A stretch of 36,691 bases of DNA, from NCBI GenBank assembly GCA_964591245.1, contig CAZPZZ010000029.1, forward strand, positions 1 to 36,691. The letters run 5' to 3'. The position numbers were made by a program, and so were the translations under genes. The DNA comes from CAZPZZ01 sp964591245. GTDB taxonomy: Bacteria; Acidobacteriota; Vicinamibacteria; Vicinamibacterales; UBA8438. Under the pieces are notes generated by a model. That model saw nothing but the letters and a program-made list of their open reading frames with translations. It was not told where the DNA came from and ran no database searches. Shown piece after piece: positions 31,750 through 36,691 of this stretch (its first letter is position 1; every line of letters starts with the position of its first letter).

Positions 31750-32295
31750 CTAACGGCGATTGGGCGCGCCTTGCCCCCCACCCGTCGCCGCACCACCCTT
31801 GGCTCTGACCTTCGCCTGTGCTGGACGTCCGCCACCAGCGGGACGTGTCTCACCCGACGGCGCACCGGTTCCGCTTTCCGGTTGCATGTCAATCCCGCCC
31901 CTGAAGCGGGCCCCTTCGGCAATGGCTACCCGTGGAGCGACGAGATCGCCCTCCACCATGCCATTGTCGCGAATCACGACCTTCTCGCTCGCCTGCACGT
32001 TTCCGACGACTTCACCCAGAACGACAACCTCCTTGGCGAATATCTGCGCTCGGATGCGTCCATGCGAACCAATCGTCAGGACATGCTGTTTGAGCTCGAT
32101 CTTACCCTCAATGTTGCCCTCGATCGTCAGATCTTCGCTGCCGCTCAATTCCCCCTTGATGACGATCGATTTACCGATGGTCACAACATCACGTTCCTCT
32201 CGTCGTGTCGGCTGACGAGCGACGGCCTTCGGTACCGGCTCTTCCACCGGCGGAGACGGCGACACACTTGGCGCCGTTTCTTCCCGCTTCCACAT
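31750..32295 (-). CDS. Bactofilin (polymer-forming cytoskeletal protein)
   Basis: A 181-residue protein of the bactofilin family (DUF583). The central right-handed beta-helix (about residues 35-140) shows the repeating short strands TIGKSIVIKGELSGSEDLTI, EGNIEGKIELKQHVLTIGSH, IFAKEVVVLGEVVGNVQASE and EGDLVAPRVAIAEGARFRGG. The ends are unstructured: a Pro-rich N-terminus and a Gly/Ala/Arg-rich C-terminus. Bactofilins polymerise without nucleotide and place cell-wall enzymes or chromosome-partition factors. The start is ATG 32295 with CGGAGAG 6 bases upstream; a longer frame to 32430 is unsupported. It is the first gene of the minus-strand run and divergent from the cysteine desulfurase gene. 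Confidence 0.93.
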   Translation of the reverse strand: MWKREETAPSVSPSPPVEEPVPKAVARQPTRREERDVVTIGKSIVIKGELSGSEDLTIEGNIEGKIELKQHVLTIGSHGRIRAQIFAKEVVVLGEVVGNVQASEKVVIRDNGMVEGDLVAPRVAIAEGARFRGGIDMQPESGTGAPSGETRPAGGGRPAQAKVRAKGGAATGGGQGAPNRR

Positions 32296-32437
32296 GACTG
32301 GCTCTCCGGATCTCGCTGATTCTAGAAGGCTCCGACAATCGCAGCAACTCGAAGCCCGCGCAAGTATACGAGAGCTATTCACCACTGTCCACCGCGTCAG
32401 CCTTCTCCCATCGTACGGGTACGGCTTCAAAGCTTGA

Positions 32438-32443
32438 TAGAAT
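32438..32443 (+). promoter_or_regulatory. Putative -10 box just before the cysteine desulfurase start
   Basis: TAGAAT ends 6 bases before the GTG start, so transcription would begin at or next to the start codon. No Shine-Dalgarno sequence lies in the preceding 25 bases, consistent with a leaderless message. No clear -35 box is seen. Confidence 0.35.
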
Positions 32444-32449
32444 TCTGAC

Positions 32450-33631
32450 GTGTCAGGAATTTATCTCGATCACAACGCGACCACGCCGGTCGCTCCTCCG
32501 GTTACCGAGGCGATGGTCGCCGCGCTCCAGACAACTTTCGGGAATCCTTCGAGCGTGCATCGCGATGGCCAACGGGCTAAAACAGCGCTCGACGATGCTC
32601 GGGACTCTGTCGCGCGACTCATCGGCGCCGACCCTTCCGGCGTCGTCTTCACCTCCGGGGGGTCTGAATCGGACAACCTCGCGGTGCGCGGTGCGGCCGA
32701 CGTCATGTCTGGCTCCGGGCGCCGGCATCTCGTGGCCAGCGCGATCGAACACGAAGCCGTATTGCAGACCTTGAAGGCGCTCGAAAAGCGGGGGTGGACA
32801 ACAACACTAGTGGGGGTTGAAACCAGCGGCGTCGTGGCCCCAGCGCGGCTCGCCGAAGCGTTACGGGACGATACCGCACTCGTCACGGTCATGCTCGCAA
32901 ACAATGAGATTGGGACGATCCAGCCAATCGCTGAATTGGCGGCCCTGGCGCACGCACGCGGGGCGGTCTTCCACACCGACGCAGTGCAGGCTGTTGGAAA
33001 ACTCCCAATCGATGTGGAGACGCTTAACGTCGATCTCCTGTCTCTCTCCGGTCACAAGTTCAATGGACCGAAGGGGGTTGGGGCGCTGTGGATTCGTCGG
33101 GGCACGCAGCTCGCATCGCAGCTGACCGGGGGGAAGCAAGAACGGAACAGACGGGCGGGAACAGAGAATGTCCCGGCCCTCGTCGGGCTTGGTATTGCCG
33201 CGCAGACGGCCCTGGCCAAAGACCCGGCCACCACCGCGGTGGTGGAAGCCCTCCGTGACCGACTCGAATCGAACATTTTGGATGCCGTGCCGGGTACCCT
33301 TGTCAACGGCGCCCCGAACAGCCGCGTCGGCAATACATCAAACATCAGTTTCGACGGTGTTGAAGCGGAGTCGTTACTTATCGCGCTTGATCTCGAAGGC
33401 GTGTCAGTCTCGACCGGTTCCGCTTGTTCATCTGGCACGCTAGCTCCCTCACACGTTCTCCGGGCAATGGGCTTTCCGCCCGGCCGCACCCAGAACTCGA
33501 TTCGATTTAGCCTTGGACTTGGGAATACGCGAGAAGAGATCGACCGTGTCCTCGAAGTGCTTCCCGGCATCGTGAACCGACTCCGAGGCGTGTCAGGCCA
33601 CAGGCGACGTGTCGATTCGGCGGTCAGGTAA
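32450..33631 (+). CDS. Cysteine desulfurase (NifS/IscS type)
   Basis: A 393-residue PLP enzyme that moves sulfur from cysteine to a protein Cys for Fe-S clusters and tRNA thiolation. The start IYLDHNATTPV is typical; PLP-binding residues include IEHEAV (His101), NNEIGT, HTDAVQ and Lys203 in SGHKFNGPKG. The mobile sulfur-carrying Cys is Cys326 in STGSACSSG, the class I pattern. The GTG start is fixed by alignment to the family, yet no ribosome site precedes it. mnmA follows with 4 bases between stop and start, so this is likely its dedicated sulfur donor; it may be called nifS or iscS. No iscU or iscR is nearby. Confidence 0.95.
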   Translation: MSGIYLDHNATTPVAPPVTEAMVAALQTTFGNPSSVHRDGQRAKTALDDARDSVARLIGADPSGVVFTSGGSESDNLAVRGAADVMSGSGRRHLVASAIEHEAVLQTLKALEKRGWTTTLVGVETSGVVAPARLAEALRDDTALVTVMLANNEIGTIQPIAELAALAHARGAVFHTDAVQAVGKLPIDVETLNVDLLSLSGHKFNGPKGVGALWIRRGTQLASQLTGGKQERNRRAGTENVPALVGLGIAAQTALAKDPATTAVVEALRDRLESNILDAVPGTLVNGAPNSRVGNTSNISFDGVEAESLLIALDLEGVSVSTGSACSSGTLAPSHVLRAMGFPPGRTQNSIRFSLGLGNTREEIDRVLEVLPGIVNRLRGVSGHRRRVDSAVR

Positions 33632-33635
33632 CGTT

Positions 33636-34715
33636 ATGCGCGTGGTGGTGGCTATGTCCGGCGGCGTTGACTCCTCGGTGGCAGCGCTTCGCCTGGTTAA
33701 AGCTGGCCACGAAGTTATTGGCCTCTCGATGCAACTGTACGATCAGCAAGCCGGAGAGCGTTCCTTCGGCGGTTGTTGTTCGATTGCTGACCTGAATGAC
33801 GCGCGGCGTACGGCGGCGGTCCTCGGGATCCCGCACTACGTCATGAACTTCGAGCAGGCCTTCGAAGAAACGGTGGTGTCGACATTCGTGCGAGAGTACA
33901 GCGCCGGTCGGACTCCTATCCCTTGCGTACAATGCAATGGAGACCTGAAATTCTCGCATTTGCTCGAACGTGCGGCAGCGTTGGGCGCCGATCAGGTTGC
34001 GACGGGACACTATGCGCGACTGGGCCGAGACCCTGGCACGAACCGCGTGTACTTGCGGCGAGGATTGGATACGGCCAAAGACCAATCCTATTTCCTGTTC
34101 TCTCTGACCCAGGACCAGTTGCGTCATGCTGTGTTCCCCGTGGGGGACCTCGACAAGAGCGAGGTTCGTGAACTGGCGCGTGCAGGGGGCCTGCCGACCG
34201 CGGGGAAGCCGGACAGCCAGGAGCTCTGCTTCGTAGCCGACGGTGATACGGCCGGCTTCGTCGAATCGCGCGAACCGAGCGTGGCCACATCTGGCCCCAT
34301 CCGGGATCGTGACGGACGAGTGCTGGGACAGCACAGCGGCATTCACCGTTTTACGGTCGGACAGCGTAAAGGCCTGGGCCTCTCGACCCACGTCCCACTG
34401 TACATTCTCGCGATTGACGCCGCCGAGAATGCAGTCACTGTGGGGCCCCGCGCGGCGCTCGAGCAGACGCATCTCAGAGCAACGGGCGTTAACTGGATTT
34501 CAGGCTACCCCCCGGCCGAGGCGTGCGACGTAACGGCGAAGATTCGTCATCGCCATACCGATGCACCAGCGACCGTACGGCCGCTCCCGAACAACGAGGT
34601 GGACGTTGTCTTCACGACTCCACAGGAGGCGATTGCGCCAGGGCAAGCTGTGGTGTTTTACGACAACGACGTCGTCCTTGGCGGTGGCTGGATTGACGCA
34701 ACGCCATCCGAATAG
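33636..34715 (+). CDS. mnmA: tRNA-specific 2-thiouridylase MnmA
   Basis: A 359-residue enzyme that thiolates U34 of tRNA-Glu, -Gln and -Lys. The PP-loop is near the N-terminus (VVVAMSGGVDSSVAALRL). The nucleophile Cys100 lies in PCVQCNGDLKF and the persulfide-forming Cys198 in SQELCFV; ATGHYARL and FTVGQRKGLGLS are family hallmarks. Length matches E. coli MnmA. The start is ATG 33636, four bases after the stop of the cysteine desulfurase gene, and the two are almost certainly one transcript. A tRNA-Glu, one of its substrates, is encoded at the left edge of the window. Confidence 0.96.
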   Translation: MRVVVAMSGGVDSSVAALRLVKAGHEVIGLSMQLYDQQAGERSFGGCCSIADLNDARRTAAVLGIPHYVMNFEQAFEETVVSTFVREYSAGRTPIPCVQCNGDLKFSHLLERAAALGADQVATGHYARLGRDPGTNRVYLRRGLDTAKDQSYFLFSLTQDQLRHAVFPVGDLDKSEVRELARAGGLPTAGKPDSQELCFVADGDTAGFVESREPSVATSGPIRDRDGRVLGQHSGIHRFTVGQRKGLGLSTHVPLYILAIDAAENAVTVGPRAALEQTHLRATGVNWISGYPPAEACDVTAKIRHRHTDAPATVRPLPNNEVDVVFTTPQEAIAPGQAVVFYDNDVVLGGGWIDATPSE

Positions 34716-34795
34716 CGAGTTTGCACCCCTTGGACGATAGTCACGTCCATACAGAGCGCGGAATGTGACACGGCTCGGCCTGTAAAGGTCACGGC

Positions 34796-34818
34796 CGGTC
34801 GTTGGTCGCCGACCGTTT
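34796..34818 (+). terminator. Weak hairpin with short T-run after mnmA
   Basis: CGGTCG (34796-34801) pairs with CGACCG (34810-34815), followed by TTT, in the 101-base gap between the convergent mnmA and trxB genes. The stem is only 6 bp, so this is a weak terminator candidate. Confidence 0.3.
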
Positions 34819-35737
34819 ACTCAAGGGATTCCAGATGCCGCTCGGCATCGATTGCTGCCATACACCCGGTCCCGGCCGCTGTGATCGCCTGACGGTAGAC
34901 ATGGTCTTGCACGTCGCCACACGCGAACACGCCCGGCACGCTCGTTCTGGTGCCGTCTTTTGCCAGGATGTAGCCGTTGGCGTCAAGATCGAGTTGTCCT
35001 TCGAAGAGTTTTGTATTCGGCGTGTGGCCGATTGCAACAAAGACACCCTCGACAGCCAAATCCCGCGTCTCGTCCGTCTGGGTGTTTCGTATGACCACCC
35101 CGGTCACAACGCCTTGTTCAACGTCCTTGACCTCGACAAGTTCTGTATTCCATTCGAAGCGAATCTTCGGGTTGGCGAACGCCTTGTCCTGCATGATTTT
35201 TGATGCACGCAGCTGCTCCCTCCGGTGCAAGACCGTCACCTCCGAAGCAAACTTTGTCAGGAAAACCGCTTCTTCCAGTGCCGAATCCCCGCCGCCCACA
35301 ACCACGATTGGTTTCTCACGAAAAAAATACCCGTCGCAGGTCGCACAGGTCGAAACGCCGTGTCCCATCAATGTGCGTTCCGATGGCAACCCTAGCAAAC
35401 GAGCCGATGCGCCTGTCGAGATGATCAGCGCCTTCGTTTCAAGCGCCTCCTTTCCCAGATGCACGGTGAAGGGAGAGGAGTCGAGCGTGACACGCGTGAC
35501 GTCGCCAGCCATGATTTTTGCGCCAAAACGTTCAGCCTGCGCCCGCATCTCGCCCATGAGCTCTGGTCCCATGATCCCATCGCGATGTCCTGGGAAATTG
35601 TCAACCATGGTCGTCAACATGAGCTGGCCACCGGACTCCAGGCCTTCGATGACGAGCGGTTCAAGATTCGCGCGTGCGGCGTACAGAGCAGCCGTCAATC
35701 CAGCGGGACCGGACCCGATGATGATCACATTGTGCAT
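34817..35737 (-). CDS. trxB: Thioredoxin-disulfide reductase
   Basis: A 306-residue flavoprotein that reduces thioredoxin with NADPH. The FAD site is at the N-terminus (NVIIIGSGPAGLTAALYAAR), the redox pair is Cys131-Cys134 in STCATCDGYFF, the NADPH site is VVVGGGDSALEEA, and the second FAD motif is GVFACGDVQDHVYRQAITAA. TAGGAG lies upstream of ATG 35737. It is convergent with mnmA and on the same strand as the carboxypeptidase gene upstream (195-base gap with nothing recognisable). Confidence 0.97.
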   Translation of the reverse strand: MHNVIIIGSGPAGLTAALYAARANLEPLVIEGLESGGQLMLTTMVDNFPGHRDGIMGPELMGEMRAQAERFGAKIMAGDVTRVTLDSSPFTVHLGKEALETKALIISTGASARLLGLPSERTLMGHGVSTCATCDGYFFREKPIVVVGGGDSALEEAVFLTKFASEVTVLHRREQLRASKIMQDKAFANPKIRFEWNTELVEVKDVEQGVVTGVVIRNTQTDETRDLAVEGVFVAIGHTPNTKLFEGQLDLDANGYILAKDGTRTSVPGVFACGDVQDHVYRQAITAAGTGCMAAIDAERHLESLE

Positions 35738-35932
35738 TCGTTGTTTACTCCTACGGTCACGTTTCGGGGTGTATCAACAGGCCGTCCGACCGCCTGCCAC
35801 GTGGACCTCGCGCAGACACGCTTGACCCGATCTGTACTCCAAGACACCGCAGCTCGGCGTGCAATTGCAAATGGCGTGAGTGTCTGGTCACACCCGCAAG
35901 ACCGTTTTGTGGGTACTACGGGAGCGGCAGGA

Positions 35933-36691
35933 TTATTGTGCGTCGGAGGTCAGTAGCACAGCCCCCTGATCAGACAACCAGTTCACCAGCCGCCTGGATT
36001 CACTGAAGCGCCTTGAACTCGAACCTGCGCCGAGTACTACGATGGAAACCTGCCGTCCAGTGTCGAGTCGCACGAGCGTCGCCAGGCAATACCCGGCTTC
36101 ATCGATATAGCCAGTTTTGCCAGCGAGCACCTCGACCGACGTACCAAGCAGGCGATTCGTACTACGAATCGTGCGAACACGGCGACTGGTCTGAATCTCA
36201 TGCGTGCGCTTGCGCATGATACGAGACACTTGGGGGCGTCGGCTTGCCTCGGCGATCAGCCGCGCCACGTCATGCGCCGACGAGACGTTACCCTCGTGCA
36301 AACCGGATGGCTCCGTAAATCGAGTCTGCCATAGACCAAGCTCTGCGGCCTTGGCATTCATTCGGCTCACAAACCGCGTGGTTCCCCAGGGAGAGACTCG
36401 GGCCAATACCCGGGCGGCCACATTATCCGAGCCCACCAGCGCAAGATGCACCAGATCGGAAAGACTGACTCTCTCTCCGCGACGCAGGTAGGTAGTTGAC
36501 GCTCGACTTACATCTCGCCGCGAAATCACGACGTCTCGCGAAAGATCGGGCTCCTGCTCCAGAAAGAGCAGGGCCGTCATGACCTTAGTGATGCTCGCTA
36601 TTGGTCGCTGCTCCTCCGCGTTCCGTTCCCACAAAATTTTTCCGGAACCCGGATCAAAAATAACGGCAGCCCTGGCTCGTATGCGAGGAGG
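35933..36691 (-). CDS. D-alanyl-D-alanine carboxypeptidase/endopeptidase (S11), 5' end outside window
   Basis: A C-terminal fragment of at least 252 residues; the frame continues past the window edge, and the visible upstream part (AVIFDPGSGKILWERNAEE) is typical of the family just before the active site. The serine-lactamase-fold motifs are SITK (in RPIASITKVMTALLFL), SDN (in LVGSDNVAARVL) and KTG (in LAGKTGYIDEAGYCL). S11 enzymes trim or cut peptidoglycan peptides in the periplasm and bind penicillin. No C-terminal PBP5-type domain follows, so it resembles PBP7/DacB-like endopeptidases. The missing N-terminus should contain a signal peptide. Confidence 0.93.
   Translation of the reverse strand, partial: PPRIRARAAVIFDPGSGKILWERNAEEQRPIASITKVMTALLFLEQEPDLSRDVVISRRDVSRASTTYLRRGERVSLSDLVHLALVGSDNVAARVLARVSPWGTTRFVSRMNAKAAELGLWQTRFTEPSGLHEGNVSSAHDVARLIAEASRRPQVSRIMRKRTHEIQTSRRVRTIRSTNRLLGTSVEVLAGKTGYIDEAGYCLATLVRLDTGRQVSIVVLGAGSSSRRFSESRRLVNWLSDQGAVLLTSDAQ

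Overview
The window is a high-GC (roughly 60-65 % by eye) bacterial chromosomal scaffold segment of the kind assembled from metagenomes, with one 10-N scaffolding gap. Many Tat- and Sec-exported oxidoreductases, several PQQ enzymes, secreted SnoaL-like proteins and a gene order unlike the well-known proteobacterial ones suggest an acidobacterium (Vicinamibacteria-like). This assignment is an inference; the sequence does not contain rRNA or another decisive marker.

Left part (1-16.4 kb): a tRNA-Glu, a small secreted SnoaL-like protein and an unknown secreted protein are followed by a long plus-strand run (1967-14210). That run opens with a sulfur-oxidation group: a SoxC-type molybdoenzyme, its SoxD-like monohaem cytochrome, a YeiH-family transporter fused to a complete cysteine-dioxygenase-like cupin domain, and a second SoxC/sulfite-oxidase-like enzyme. 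It continues with exported catabolic enzymes: a penicillin-acylase-family amidohydrolase, a PQQ dehydrogenase, an M42 peptidase, a cyclase-family hydrolase and another SnoaL-like protein. Facing it on the minus strand are a soluble PQQ sugar dehydrogenase and a MOSC-domain (mARC/YcbX-like) protein. A plausible scheme is that thiols or organosulfur compounds are oxidised inside the cell, sulfite or another sulfur oxyanion is exported, and it is oxidised to sulfate in the periplasm with electrons passed to cytochrome c. No soxXYZAB genes are present here.

Middle (16.4-24 kb): a gene-poor patch holds a hairpin-rich ~135-bp repeat, one copy on each side of the N gap. Then come a small membrane-anchored cysteine-rich protein, a Tat-exported epoxide-hydrolase-like enzyme, a secreted protein of unknown function, a secreted NIPSNAP protein, a PQQ dehydrogenase carrying its own C-terminal cupredoxin, and a BNR/sialidase-like protein. 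Three strong hairpins lacking T-tracts lie in gene junctions and probably end transcripts.

Right part (24-36.7 kb): mostly housekeeping. xth points right; then a minus-strand run (32295 down to 24855) reads bactofilin, SAM hydrolase-type enzyme, glpX, a large unknown secreted protein with a degenerate zinc motif, tsaC, a TPR/SLH lipoprotein, and pgsA. Facing away from it are a cysteine desulfurase and mnmA, a tRNA-thiolation sulfur relay. The window ends with trxB and a D-Ala-D-Ala carboxypeptidase gene whose 5' end runs off the edge.

The most unusual item is the transporter-thiol dioxygenase fusion inside the SoxCD-type group. The other items worth a second look are the gap-flanking repeat, the PQQ-cupredoxin fusion without a visible axial methionine, and the coupled unknown protein with an HQIGH motif.
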